Assembly (NCBI GenBank): GCA_965214995.1
Contig: CBDCCT010000002.1
Coordinates: 1,116,001-1,180,000, forward strand
Source of the DNA: CBDCCT01 sp965214995
Lineage (GTDB): Bacteria; Deinococcota; Deinococci; Deinococcales; Trueperaceae
DNA length: 64,000 nt
Direction: 5' to 3'
Of this stretch, positions 40,744-54,150 are shown in pieces (position 1 is the stretch's first letter; every line of letters starts with the position of its first letter). The notes under the pieces were generated by a model that searched no databases, had not been told where the DNA came from, and worked only from the letters and a program-made list of their open reading frames with translations. A program made the position numbers and the translations under genes.

Positions 40744-40949
40744 ATTTTAATATATTCCTCTCCTTATATTTTCCTTATATAAATTAATCTTTTTTTTATA
40801 TTTATAATTCTATTATTTACTATTTCTTATATCTTATTTATTTATACTATAGTAATACTAACTAGCTTTATATTTCTAGAGACTTATCTTCTCTCTCTCC
40901 TTTCCTACCTTATTAGTAGCTTATAGGATAAGCTTAGATAAAGAATATA

Positions 40950-41341
40950 TATAGAAAAGTAAGCTAGGAGTTTATTTTTTATTTTTTATTTTTTATAACT
41001 TATTATTTTCTATATCTAGTAGTAAGCTATTACTTCTAGGCTAAATAATATATATTATACTTATTAGTTATATAGTATACTATAGTACTACTAATAACCT
41101 AGAACTAGAAGTAGAGCTTAGCTACTAGAAGCCCTTTATATATATATAAATATATATATATAGATAGGTAATAAGAGAGCTAGGAATCTATTAAATCTTC
41201 TCCCTCTTGTTTTTCCTCCTACCTAGTAGTAGATTAGTGATTATTTATATATTATTTTATATAAGCCTTTAGAGACATTTTTAGTAGAGCTTCACTAGCT
41301 GGCCTGCCTCCAGCTTATGAGAGGCATTCACACCCTGCCCA
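40950..41341 (+). repeat. 3' LTR of Gypsy D1
   Basis: A 392-bp LTR. Its last 140 bp keep TG, CA and CG and end TTCACACCCTGCCCA, while the same part of the 5' LTR is converted. This gives the best view of the original LTR end. Confidence 0.92.
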
Positions 41342-42969
41342 TCGATAATAGTATTACTACTATTCTTCTCTACTATAATATCTTTATTATAACTAAAATC
41401 CTTATTATTATTATTATTATTTAATAGTTTTATTTAGCTACTACTTATACTATACTATTATCTAGCTAGTACTTTCTATATAGTAGATTTTTTTATAGTT
41501 TTAGTAGTTTTTTTCCTCCTACCTAGAATATATTAATTAAAATATTATTATAATATTATATATACTAATAGTATACTAATTTATATCTATTAATCTTAGT
41601 TTTAGCTACTATTTTAGATATTTTAAAATCTTTATTATTCTTACTAGTATTCCTATTTTTATTTAAATTTTTAGTTATATCTTATAATATACTAAAAAGC
41701 TTATTATAAGTAGTTTTATAATATACTAGAGGTTAGCTTAGGCTAGGATTATTACTACTATTATTATTATTATTATTATCTTTAAAATTACTTTTATTAT
41801 CTAAGCTTTCTAAAATCTTATTTCTTCTAATATTAGCTTAAAAATTATTAGTATACTAAAAGTATATAAAAAATATAATAAAAACTTATTTTTTTAAAAC
41901 TTTATAAATTTTATACTAAATTTTATATAATTTATAGATAGTAATTAATAATACCTTATTAGTATTAGTATTATTAATTTTTAATTTATACTTTTAGTAC
42001 TTAGTAACTTTTTATAATACTTTTATATATCTAGTAATATACTTTTTAAATTTATAATATTAGCTTAAATTAGTTTTAGATATATATATATTAATATATT
42101 TTTATAAATTATTTAATTTCTTAATATTAGATTTATAAGTAAACTATATAAGTTAGTTATATTATATATATACTTTTATATTACTATATATATACTAATA
42201 TATTTATATAAAACTTTTATATAATATAAATATTTTTCTTTATTTTTTCTTTAGTATTAAGTATCTAGGTTATTAATTAAATAAAAAAGATAGTAAGTAT
42301 AAAACTTTATATTATATTTATAGTTATTTACTTTTCTTATACTAGTTAATATTTATTAGTCTTTACCTTTATATTACTTATAGTATTAAATATTTTCTAA
42401 AGTTTCTTTTAAATTATCTATTATTAAAAATCTTCTTTTAAAATATTTAGAAATATTAAAAATTAATTTAATATATAGCTACTAGTACTTAGTTAGTATA
42501 TTAAATAAGTTTCTCTTATAAATTTAACTCTTATAATAAATTAATTTAAAAATAGATTTTTATAAAGATTATTTATAGGATTAGGTTAGGAGCTAGTTAT
42601 TAAACTATTTATATAGATACTATTTATAGCTTATATATAGAAATAGATAGAACCTTCTAAAATTCTATTAAATTTATTAAAATTCTAATAATTTTTATAG
42701 TATTTTAAAGAATTCTAATAATTTTAGATACTAAGCTAGCCCTAGTTAACTATTTAATTATATTAAAGTATTTCTATATTAGTAAAGATATATAAAGATA
42801 TACTATATACTCTTTATTTAAATTTTTTAATTTATTTTTTATACTAAGTATTCCTTTCTTTTATAAACCTTTCTTTATTATAAATAATTTATTATATCTA
42901 TCTTTTATTATACTTTTAGAATAATTATATAAATTAATATAGATATTAATTATAAAAGAAAGAGGTAAT
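41342..42969. other. Non-coding tail of Gypsy C
   Basis: About 1.6 kb between D1 and the 3' LTR of Gypsy C. It is very AT-rich and no domain is recognised. It ends in a purine tract AAAAGAAAGAGG (42954-42965), four bases before the LTR, placed as in B1. An ATT tract lies at about 41403-41430 and another at about 41752-41778. Confidence 0.6.
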
Positions 42970-43215
42970 TATAAGGAATATATAGCTATATATAGTATCT
43001 TATCTTATAACTATCTAGTTATATAACTTATATTCTATATATAAATTAAATCTCTTAAAGAGTTTTACCTCTTTAATAATTAGTCTATATAATAGGAGCT
43101 ATTATTATTATAAAACTTAACTACCTAGCTTAAAGATATACTTTAGACACCTAGTAGTACCCTTATAACCTTATTACTAACCTATCTCTACTTCCTTCCG
43201 GTATTGCTCTTAACA
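42970..43215 (+). repeat. 3' LTR of Gypsy C
   Basis: A 246-bp LTR, partner of 15355-15600. The outer 40 bp keep CG and TG and end GCTCTTAACA. The target duplication GTAGG follows, then the Copia body. Confidence 0.93.
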
Positions 43216-43220
43216 GTAGG

Positions 43221-45663
43221 AGCTATTATATTATTAAATTAATATAAATATATAGCGTGTAAAAATTCTTATATCTTTTATCTCCTATAATAAATACTAT
43301 ATTATTCTTATAATATTTACTATTATAAAAATATCCTATTTATTCTACTATAATTATACTTATAATATAGAGAATACTACTATAATAGTAAATATATAGT
43401 TAATCTAAGTATAATAATTACTTAGTATATAAACTAATTACCCCTATAACTATAGAATATCTCGGCTATTAGTATAGATAATAATAATAGTAATAATAAG
43501 AATAAGAATAAGAGTAGGGGTAAGAGTAATACCTACTCTATTTTCTAGATATTTAACTAATATAATTATTATAGAATAAAATACTTTATTAAATCCTTAA
43601 TTATATAACTAGCTTTAAAGCTAGGTTAAATAAGTAATAATAATAGTAGTAGTAGTAGTAGTAGTATTAATATTAATAATAATATTATAAAATTAATTAG
43701 TTAGATATACTATTAGAGTAGTTATATTAACTAATACCCCCTTTATCTACTTAGATAGTTATCCTACCTATCTAACTAGCTCTTATTACTCTATAGGTAT
43801 TATTATAGCTATTAAAAATATATCTTATAGATACTTATAATTACTATTAGTAGTAATAAGATATTATTAATTTATTAGATATATATAGATTAGGCACCTA
43901 TTTAAGTAGTAATAGTATTAATAATAATATATATATCTATATAATAAGAGCTTACCTTTATAGTAATATATCCTTCTTAATTTAAATATAGATTAAATAG
44001 CTTTAATTACTAAAGCTTATTTAGTAGTATTTAAAATATTAGTATAGTAATAATAAATATTTATAATATTTATATACCTTTTATAAATTTCTTAGCCTTA
44101 ATTTCTCTTACTTTAAAATAGTTAAATTATTCTAATAATTAATTATCTATATCTATATAATATTCGCTAAGTTAGGTTATCTAATAGATAAATTCTACTT
44201 TATTAAATAATTTATATAGGTAATTTAATTATTAAATAAGTAGACAGCTAATTATCTTATAAATTAAATAAATAATAAGGATACTAAAGATAAATATAAA
44301 ATACTAGATTACTATTTTTAAAAGCTTTATCTTACTATCTAAATAAATAAATTACCTTTACTATTATAGGTTCTTAATACTAATAAGTTAAATTTAAATA
44401 ATTATTATTTATTCTCTTATCCTCTATAGAATCGTAGCTATTAATTATTAGCTTTAAATTATAGTATCTATAATTTAAAATATAGCCTAACCTACTACTT
44501 TTAATACCTATATAAAGCTCTAGTAGGCTTCTTTAATAATTATTATATTAAGGCTAAATTTAAAGCTTAGAAGAAATTAGTTACTAAACTATTAATATCT
44601 ATATCTACTAATCTTATTATCTATTTATATCCTATACTATCTACTTTACTATCTCTATTATTTAATATTATGTGTATACTTACTAATAAAACTATTATTT
44701 AAAATAAATTCTAGCTTAATATATATAGCTCCTCCTATATTATTAATAATAAATCCTTATTTTATAAATATAATTATAGTATTAGTAAGAAGCTATCTAG
44801 ATTTAATAGCTTACTCTAGTACTCTAAAGAAAAAGGTTTAATTTATATAAATACTATTAATAGTACTATTTTAATATTTAATAATATATTTTATTACTTA
44901 TATAGTTAATTAATCTTCTTAGATTTAAATCTATTTTTAAATAGCTAAAGGATATTAAAATTTAATTTAATAATAAAGTTAAATTACTTATCTTTATAGG
45001 TATTAACTAGTTAATAATAATAACTATTAATAAATATATTTATTTACTTTATATAATTATAAAAGCTTTATAAATTAATACTAAAAGTTATTAAATATTT
45101 AATATTATTACTAACTTAGCTAAAACTACTTTTTCTATCTTATCTACTATCCTAGCTATATCTTTATATAAATAGTATTAATATTTTACCTATATAAATT
45201 TATTATTAATTAAGTAGTTAGCTTTATAAGGCCTTATTTAAATTACTAATTACTAGTTTAATAGTATAGATTATATAGTATACTTATAGTTAAAGATAAT
45301 AAGAAAGTTAACTTATAGCTTATTTACTCTAATAATATAACCTCTTAAAAGAATTTATATTAATTTAGTAGGAAGTAAAGAAGCTCTACTACTATCTCTC
45401 TTATTTAAGGATATATATTTCCCTACTAATAGTAGTTAATATACCCTTATCTTAATAGATAACTTCTCTAAATTTAAATAGATATATTTTATTATATATA
45501 AAGATTAGTATTCTTAAATTATTATTAATTTTATTAAAAGCTATAGATTCTAGTACTAGTAAATTCTTTTATCCTTCTAATCTAATTATAGATATAAGCT
45601 ATTAAATAAGAAGCTCTAATCTTATATTATAAAGCTAGGAATTTAGTAGGAGCTAATAGTACC
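43221..45663 (+). pseudogene. Copia gag, protease and integrase relic
   Basis: Second piece of the Copia element. Gag should occupy the left part, which holds an AGT/AAT trinucleotide tract at 43628-43690. From about 45180 there is a pre-integrase-type segment. The integrase core follows at 45340-45520, reading LKRIYINLVGSKEALLLSLL, then KDIYFPTNSS, then TLILIDNFSKFK. These are Copia integrase hallmarks, with the catalytic Asp of Ile-Asp now followed by Asn. The frame is cut by B2 at GTACC (45659-45663) and continues at 54795. Confidence 0.85.
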
Positions 45664-45926
45664 TGTTAGGAACGACTACGTCTCTACAGGACAGGGAGGT
45701 CAATAAGCGGACCGCAAGGGGTCCGCAAGGGTGGACGGAAGTTAAATAAAAGAAAGTAGATAATTCCTATATATAGAGAATTATTACTAAGGAGAATTCC
45801 TTAGTAAAGATTTAAACTACTTATACTTATTTATATATTTATTATATAACTAATATTATTAGTAGACTATAAGTAGTCTACTTTTATAGTTTATTCTCTA
45901 ATATATCTTTATATTAGGTCTTTATA
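45664..45926 (-). repeat. LTR of Gypsy B2, left
   Basis: Begins TGTTAGGAACG, with an un-mutated CG-rich first 75 bp at the outer edge. It matches 54532-54794 and, inverted, the B1 LTRs. By the orientation of B1 this is the 3' LTR. Confidence 0.92.
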
Positions 45927-46222
45927 ATTACTTTTCTATTTTAGGTTAATATCCCTAGTAATAAAAAAAAATATAAGGTATATTTATATAATACTTATAT
46001 AGACCTTATAAGTTACTATTAAATAGTAGTATATTATATATTTCCTATTTATTATATAAATATATTTAATATATAGAGAAATTTTCTATTAATATTATAT
46101 ATTATAAAAATAAGGTAATTCTAGATTAGATAGCCTATAGTTAGTAACCTATATATAATATATATTTATTACTAGATCTATTTAAAATTAAATACTACTA
46201 TCTATAATAAGTCCGTATTAGG

Positions 46223-46435
46223 CAGTGTGGCCGTAGGGACCTGGAATTCCAGGTCCAGATCGATCTGGACCTGGACCTGGACCTGGACCAGGACTAAATT
46301 TCAGTCCCTAGGGAATTATTACTAGGGACCTAGACTAATATTTAGTCCCTAGGGACCTAGACCTAGACTAAATCTAGTCTAGGTCTAGGTTTAGATCTAG
46401 ACCTAGACTATTTCCTAGTCTAGGTCTAGGTTTAA
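46223..46435 (+). repeat. Left terminal and subterminal repeats of hAT
   Basis: The terminal repeat CAGTGTGGCCGTAGGGACCT is followed by palindromic clusters built on GGTCCAGGT/ACCTGGACC and TCCCTAGGGA. The first 100 bp are un-mutated and the rest converted. Such subterminal clusters bind hAT transposases in known elements. Confidence 0.82.
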
Positions 46436-46523
46436 TTATATATATCCCTTATATATAATTATTATATATAACTATTATATATAATTATTATATATAATTA
46501 TTATATATAATTATTATATAAGT
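46436..46523. repeat. Minisatellite beside the hAT left end
   Basis: Tandem units of about 15 bp, TTATATATAATTATTA-like, about five copies. A shorter related stretch lies inside the right end (54215-54255), in inverted arrangement. Confidence 0.65.
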
Positions 46524-49500
46524 CTTATTTCTTTTAATAGCCTATATAATTAATAAGTACTACTATATTAATTACTATATTAATTAACTATAATAGTACC
46601 TTATTAAGACTTATTATATTACCCTTTATTATCTTTACTACCCTTAATCTTATCTCTATTCTTATTAAGACCCTAAGTAGTAAGATTAATAGTAGTATTA
46701 TTATTATTATTATAATTATTATTATAATTATTACTATTATTACTATTACTAAAGTTATAACTATTTTCTTTAATTTTATTATTCTTATACTTAATAATTA
46801 TACTATCTTCTACTTCTTTTTCTAGCTCTTTATTACTAGGTATAGTATTTAGGTAGAGATAAGGCTTATATCTTTTAATAAGTTAGAAAGATTTAGATTA
46901 TTATTAATAACTAATACTTACTATCTATTTTTAATATTATAAATACCTTAAGGATCTAAAATAGAAGAATTAAATTCCTTTATAGATTTCTAAGGATCTA
47001 GATCTTATATAGCTTTAAGTAATTTACCTTTTTTAAAATAATTATATTACTTTTATTAAAGTAAAAATAGTACTATATACCTTCTATAAAGGGTATCTAT
47101 CCCTTAGATCTTTTATTATATTAGTATAATAATTAGATATAATAATTATACTATTATAATACTTATAATTAAGTTACTATTACTTTCTTAAGAACGTCCT
47201 TTATTAGCCTATTATAGAGTCTTAATAGTCTCTTCTTTTTAATAATAGTTTTCTTTATCTTCTAATTCTTTTCTCTTTCTATACTTTTATAACTTATACT
47301 ATTTAACTAATAGTTAAGTTAATATATCTTAATAACTTATTATTTATTCTAATTTTACCTAATTTTCTTTCTTTAAATCTCTTCTCTATTAATTTTTTAA
47401 CTTTAACTTTAATTCTATTTTCTTAATCTTTAGGAGAAAGAAACTAAAAATCTTAAGAGCCTTTTATTTATTAAATTAAATATCTTTTTATACTATAATT
47501 ACTTACTTTAGCCCTTTCTAGTATATAAGTTTTTTTATCTTTTAATATATTTTATCTCTTTTCTTAATTATAAATAATATATAGATTTTCTAAATAAATA
47601 GATTTATCTTTAGGTATAAACTTTCTAGGCTCCTTTAGTAGATAACTAGCTAATACTTATTAGATAACTATAAAATAGTAGGATTAATAGACTAACCCTA
47701 AGGTATAATAAAGCTAGTTATAATAATTTTATATAATAAATAAGATATAAAAATTATCTTATAATTAAATATCCTACTAAATAAAAAATAGTTAACTTAG
47801 TTAGTAAATATTATTAAAAAGGAAAGGAATTAAATTAAAGTATTAAATACTATTTATAGTATTTTATATTATTCTATTCTATTCTATTTACTTCTATTCT
47901 AGATAATTCTTTTAAGAGATTTCTATTATTCTCTATTTATTATTCTTTATTTATTATTCTCTATTTATCTATACTATTCTTAAACTATATATAGTAATAT
48001 ATAATAGTCCTCTCCCCCTAGATATTTTCTTTTCTTCTTTTATAACTTTAACTAATCTATTCTTTATAAAATAACCTCTAATTATTTAATAAATAATCTT
48101 TACTATTAAAGTAAGTTAGAGTAATATATAATAATATTTATATTATTATAATCTACTAATAAAGTTTTTAGATTTTATATATTCGTTATATAACTTATAT
48201 TTTAGAGAAAGGTATATTTATTATATATACTTATTATATTTATAATACTAATACTTATTATATTAATAGATAATATATAAAAAAGCTACTATATAAAGAA
48301 ATACTATAGAAGATATAGATATAGAAATACCTACTATAGTTTTTAAGGGAGTAGTAGATTAGGCTATTCTTAATTATATATAAGAACTATTTATAGAAAT
48401 ATATAATTTAGGAGTATAAGCTCCTAAGAATAATAACTCTAGGGCTATATTATAGAATTTATCTCTACTTTTCTCTATCTAATTAATAGAAATATCTATA
48501 GTTTTAATATATCCTAGATTACTAATAAATCTAGGTCTTATTATAACTACTATTATTAATACTATTACTCCTACTACTACTATTATTACTTTTATTATTA
48601 TTACTCCTACTACTTCTACTACTTCTACTATTTCTACTACTCTTACTACTTTTATTACTCCTACTACTTCTATTACTCTACTTATTATATCTAGATCTAA
48701 TAATCTATCTAAAGCTCTACTAACTATCTCTATAAGAAAAAGGCTATAATATTCTAGTAAAGCTCCTTAAAAGATAACTTTTAAAAAAAACCTTAAACTA
48801 GGTATTATAGATATAAACCTAGAAGTTAGTATATTTTTTTTAATAAAACTTTAAAGACTATATACTTATATTTTTTTATTTTTAGCTATTATATTATAAG
48901 AAATTAGAAAGTTTTAAAAGTTAATAAAACTTCTAATCCTAAAGCTTCTATTTTAGTAGCTTATTTAAGAAGTTACTTTAAAGTTAAGTATTAGTTAAAA
49001 CTATTATTAGTAGAGCTCTACTATAGAAGTACTATAAAAAGTATTAAAGGCTTTTCTTATTATAATATTTAAAGGTATTAATTTTTATTTCTTATATCTA
49101 ACTCTTATATATAATTCTTATATCTAATTCTTATATCTAATTATTATATCTAATTATTATATTTAATTCTTATATTAATCTATTATACTATTATTAATTA
49201 TTTTTAGATATAAACCTTACTATAATTTATACTAAAAGAGTTACTATTTAGTAAAAAAATATATAATTTATTAAAAGAATTATAGGTAATTAGACCCCTA
49301 GGTATATAGAAGATATATAGAAGAAGTAATAGAATTAGTAGATTATATATTAAATTAATTCTTTCTAAATAATTCTACTTCTAAGCTAGTTCTAAAATAA
49401 TAACTTTATTTAAGTTTAAAGTTTAGAGTTCTACTATACTTATTAATAAATTATTTAATAAGATATATATCTTAAGATTAAATTATTACTTAATTACTAT

Positions 49501-52500
49501 ATATAGTACTAAAATTAAGGTCTATATATATTTTATTAGTATAATAATAAGATATAATAATTAAAGATTACTATATCTTTAAAAAAACTAGTTAAAAATA
49601 CTTCTAAAGCTTCCTATATTATAAGTATAGTAGAATTTTAAAATTAAAAATAAGGCTTATTTAGATTAACTATAATCTCTTTAATAACTCTTTAAAAAGG
49701 AAGCTTTAGTATTATTAGTAGCTTATTATATTAAAATCTTTTTATCTTTTAAAGAGCTACTAAGTTTTTTTCTATATAATAGTTAGTATATTATAATATT
49801 ATATAAATAATTATAAGTACTTATATTTATATCTTTATCTTTAGATATTAACTTTACTATATTTAATAGTATTTCTTTAGATAAAATTTTCTTTTTAGAG
49901 GTAGTATTCTATTTCTTTTTTTTAACTTATATATTAGAGCTTATTTTCTTAAATTAAGGATAAGTTTTATTATTATTTAGTTTAAATTCTTTCTTATTAA
50001 GTTTTACTAATACTATTTTCTTTATTTTTACTATCTATATTACTTATTAGTATAGTAATTATTAGAAGAATATAGCTATATTAGATAGATATAATAAATA
50101 ATTATAATAAATAGTTATAGTAAATATCTATAATTAATAGTTTTAAAACTATATATCTTTTAGAGAAAAAGAGTAATATATCTTAAAGAAATAATTCCTT
50201 AGGAGTTAGTCCTTTAAAGATATAGAGCTATAGTAAATATTAGTAAATATATTTTATAAAAATAATTTTTTATATTAGAAAATTAAGTATTAAAGAAATA
50301 TAATTTAAAAAACTTACTAAATAATCTAAATTACTAAAATAATATATTAAAGATAGTTAGATCTATATAAATTATTTAAATATATATAAATATTAAAGAT
50401 AAGGTAGTTATAATAAATAAGTTAAACTTAAGTTCTTATTTACTTTATAAAGCTTAATATAAGTTACTTTACTCTATATAAGAGAAGATTAAGTACTCTT
50501 ACTCCTTAGATAAACTTAAACCCTTTTACTATTTAATTAGTAAAATATAACCTTCTTACTAATAATAAGTTATAATAAATAGCTATAATAAATAGCTATA
50601 ATAAATATAAACTATAAAATATATATACCTTAATATTATAATTATTTAAAAGTTAACTTTATTCGACTAGTATAGGAGTCTTATTAGTAATTTAGTATCT
50701 CTTCTTTAAAGTTAAGAGTTCTTTAATCTTTAGATATAAGTTATAGATTAAATATTTAAAATAAAGCTTTATAAATTAAGTTTAAAAGTATTACCTAAAC
50801 CGTATAATATAATACTTTTAAAATTATTCTTAACTTTAAAGATAGATAAATAAACCTTTTTAAGTTTAAATATTTAAAGAATTTATTTAAAAAGATTATT
50901 AGATTATTAGATAGTATTTTAGTTATTATAATCTATAAATAAGGTTCTAACTTTAATTCTTTTACTAGTTATAAGAATTACTTTACCCTTATTATTATTT
51001 AAGTAAATAACTTTAATATTTTTATATTTTTTAATAATAATAACTTTAGACTTCCTACTATATATATTAGTAGCTTTATCTTTTTTTCTTAATTAGATCT
51101 AGATACGAAGGTTAAGAAATTATATTTATTATTATATAGTACTTTTAATAATTTTAATTAATATAAATAATTAAATTATAATATAAATCTCTATAATTTT
51201 TAACTCTTTAAAAGTAAAAAACTTAGAAGTAGAAGGTTTATTATTATATCTTTATCTTTTACTAAAATTATTAATCTCTATATTTTTTTAGAAGCCTATA
51301 ATATAAAAGTTTAATAATATAGAATCTACCTTAATCTTTCTTATATTCTTTAGAGAAAAGAAATCTTATATTAAGAAGTTAAGGTTCTTAAAATAATTAT
51401 TATATTTAATTATTATATCTAGCTATTATATTAGATTACTATATCTTCTTACTATAACTTTATATTAGATCTAAATACTATATAGTATTTTTAAATTTTT
51501 ATTTATAAATATAAGCTAATAAATAATTTAATTATTTTTAGTACTAGAATCTAGTATATCTAATATTATTATTTAGCCTAATAATTTTAGAGTACTAGTA
51601 GAAATTAATATTAAGTATTCTTATATAGTATTCTTAAAAGATTATAAAAGTACTTTCCTAGACTAGTAGTTTATAACCTTATATAGTTTAAAAATAAAGG
51701 ATAAAGCTAAAAATTATATATATCTAAACTAGGGAAATCCTAAAAGATTAATTAATAGCTAATCTAAAAATCTATCTATATAGTAAGATTTTATAGAGAT
51801 AGCTAATTAGTTAATAGAAAAGCTAAAAGTATAATATATCTTTTATAAAAAAGATTTAGTATACCTATTACTAAATAATATAGGGAGTAATAGTATAAAA
51901 AAGTATATTCTAATTAGTACTACTTATTTAATATAATTAAGCTAAAGTAAAAAGAGTATATAGTAAAGTTAAATATCCTTCTCTTTAACTATAAGTATTA
52001 AATATTAAAATTAAATTTAATATTATATCTAATTATTATATCTAGATACTCTTAACTTTTATATCTAAAATTTATAATTATTTTATATATTAAAAGTATA
52101 AAATCTAGGACTTAACTAATAATAGTAGTAGTATAAACTATAATATCTCTAGTTTTTAAAATTAAACTTAGAAGCTTATTTAAGATAATTATTTTTATAG
52201 TATAATCTTCTATTTTAGCTTATTAAGTAGCTATTATTTAAAGACTTAATAAACTTACTATATCCTAGAATATTATTACCTAGATAAACTAAATTCTAAG
52301 ATCTCTATTATAGTTATTTAATATTTATTAAGAGTTAGCTAATAGAAGATCTTTTATATAATATTAAATTCTCTATTATATTAGATATTTAGATAAGCTA
52401 TCTTTAATAATCCTTTCTTAGAGTAATAATTTATTATATAAATAATAATTAGGAATATAAAGAAGAGCTCCTTAATTTTAAACCTATTTAAGGAAGGTAT

Positions 52501-52950
52501 ACTAGCTAGAAAATAGTAAATTTAATATTTTATCTTTTATAAAAGTTTAATATTTTATTATAGCTACTTATAATTACTACTAATAATACTTCTTTAAACT
52601 TTATACTTTAAAAAATATTAAGCTCGCTTCTTAGAAAAGAAATAGAAGTAGAATAGGATTATAAAACTAGTATAATTAGCTATATAACTTATATTATTTA
52701 ACTTACTATAGGAGCTATTTTTAAAACCCTTAAGGTTAAAGAAGGAGAAGATTTAGATCTTAAGCCTATAATAGACTTAATATTAAGTAGGATATCTTTA
52801 AATTACTATTCTTAGGTAAATATAATTAATAAGATAAGTAATTTAATATATTTATTATATCTAATTATTATATCTAATTATTATATTTATAAGCTATTAA
52901 TACTATAGTCTATTATTATATCTAAAAGTATTTAACTATAGAATAGATTA
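46524..52950. other. Interior of the hAT element, not resolved
   Basis: Fully converted sequence of about 6.4 kb. It should hold the N-terminal and catalytic parts of the transposase near its right side. A CTA/CTT-type trinucleotide region at 48540-48700 (Thr/Ser-rich in one frame) and several 13-bp minisatellites are seen. I found no second set of terminal repeats or LTRs that would show a nested element, but cannot exclude one. Confidence 0.4.
49091..49180. repeat. 13-bp minisatellite in the hAT interior
   Basis: Six to seven tandem copies of TTCTTATATCTAA and its variants TTATTATATCTAA and TTATTATATTTAA. Two- to three-unit versions recur at about 51390-51430, 52018-52045 and 52848-52895, all within the hAT element. 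Confidence 0.75.
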
Positions 52951-54150
52951 GAATAACTATTAAGATAATAAGAAAAAGTCCTATTTAGTCTTCCTAATTT
53001 CTTTATAATTAAAAAAATATTAAGATATTAAAGCTTATTCTTAATATTCCTATAAGATAGAATAGTTAGTATAATATATTACTTTACTTTAAAGAGTTTT
53101 AATCTACTATTTCTTTCTAGATAGTAGATTAAGATTATAAATATTATATACTAGAGCTTACTACTTATAAATAGTATTAAGTAGACTATCTATTATAGTT
53201 ACTTTTATTATTAAAAGTAATCTTAAAAAATCTATAGAAGACTAAGATAATAATAGTATATTATATATAGGAGATATATAATACTTTCTTTAATTATCTT
53301 AAGAATTAGAAGAGAGAAGTAAGAAAGATAAGTATAGAGCTTTAAATAGTAGCTTTATAAATAGCTATTAAAGCTAGTATAAATAAGTTAAGAAAGTATT
53401 ATAGGAAGATAACTAAGCTATTTAAACTCTATCTAAATCTATTAACTATTCTTAATCCTAAAATTAAGCTTTAGCTCTATAAGGTAAAGTATTCTTATCT
53501 ATTATATTTACTACCTTTATATTAATTAATTTAAAATATAGGATTAGGGGGAAGAGTTCTATATATTAAAGTATATAGAAGATTTTTTAAATTACTAAGT
53601 AAAAATAGCTTAAGATATATTATTAATTCCTAGTAATAGTATAGGCGTTAAATAACTATTTAATAAGGGGAGAGATATTTCTTACTATTAAAGGTTATAA
53701 ATATTACCTAAGACTATTAAAATACTAATAATATACTTTTTATATATAGATAAAGATAATAGTCTATTATCTTCTAAAACTACTAATAATATAATTAGTA
53801 GTATAAACTTAGAAGAAAATAATAAAGAGAAGGAAGAGAAAAGATAGTATAATAAAGGAAATAATAGAAATTCTTTTTTTTTATCTCCTACTAATAACTA
53901 TAAAGATATTAAGTCTAATATAGAGAGTTTTAACCTTAAAGTAGACTAGGCTTTTAATAATATATAAGTAGATATCTCTAGAGAGTATACTATAGATATT
54001 AATTTTAGAGTTAAAAGAAAAGTTACTAATACTAACTTTTCTAATAAAAGTAGGTTATATAGGCTAAGAGAGAATAGAGTTAATCTTAGCTATAAAGTAT
54101 AAGATTTTTTAAAGTCTAAATTAAAAGAATCTCTTTAGTTTTTAAAAATA
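52950..54150 (+). pseudogene. hAT transposase C-terminal relic
   Basis: The plus-strand frame around 53620-53745 reads SNSIGVK, LFNKGRDISYY, then PKTIKILIIYFLYIDKD. With TAA/TAG and Lys changes reversed this is the hAT family C-terminal dimerisation domain: Ser-x-x-Val-Glu-Arg-Leu-Phe-x-x-Gly-Arg-Asp, then Pro-Glu-Thr-Ile-x-x-Leu-Met. The frame continues with an acidic-basic tail to about 54100 (KEKEEK, REYTIDINFRVKRKVTNTNF). The catalytic Asp-Asp-Glu residues, which should lie upstream, were not located. Confidence 0.75.

Larger units (their letters stand above)
30235..41341 (+). mobile_element. Gypsy D1, large LTR retrotransposon with extra ORF
   Basis: An 11.1-kb copy of family D (10.6 kb without SINE2) inside Gypsy C. 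LTRs of 392 bp at 30235-30626 and 40950-41341 run TGTGGGAAAG to CCCTGCCCA. The order on plus is LTR, primer site, 1-kb leader, gag, pol (RT, RNase H, integrase), extra ORF, LTR. D1 and the outermost element D2 are independent copies and give each other's unoccupied sites. No clean target duplication was found: the flanks are TATAG on the left and TCGAT on the right, with a shared ATAG only if the 3' end is moved six bases. The 3' outer 140 bp and the first 30 bp of the 5' LTR escaped RIP. Confidence 0.9.
15355..43215 (+). mobile_element. Gypsy C, chromovirus-type, split into three pieces
   Basis: Ty3/Gypsy element whose 246-bp LTRs are at 15355-15600 and 42970-43215, flanked by GTAGG (15350-15354, 43216-43220) in the Copia leader. 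After removing Gypsy B1 (17483-26700) and D1 (30235-41341), about 7.5 kb remain. The pieces run in order. First come LTR, gag, protease and RT start (15355-17482). Next are RT, RNase H, integrase and chromodomain-like end (26701-30234), then 3' tail, purine tract and LTR (41342-43215). The RT reading frame continues cleanly across the B1 insertion, which confirms that the first two pieces were once one. Confidence 0.92.

Noticed and set aside
43216..45663. A third Gypsy C segment after the LTR at 43215
   Set aside because: The domains are Copia integrase type, and GTAGG flanks show that Gypsy C ends at 43215. The sequence is the second piece of the Copia.
46240..46435. Long palindromic GC-rich cluster as a terminator or origin
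   Set aside because: The same motifs lie inverted at 54290-54450 inside matching terminal repeats with an 8-bp duplication, so they are hAT subterminal repeats.
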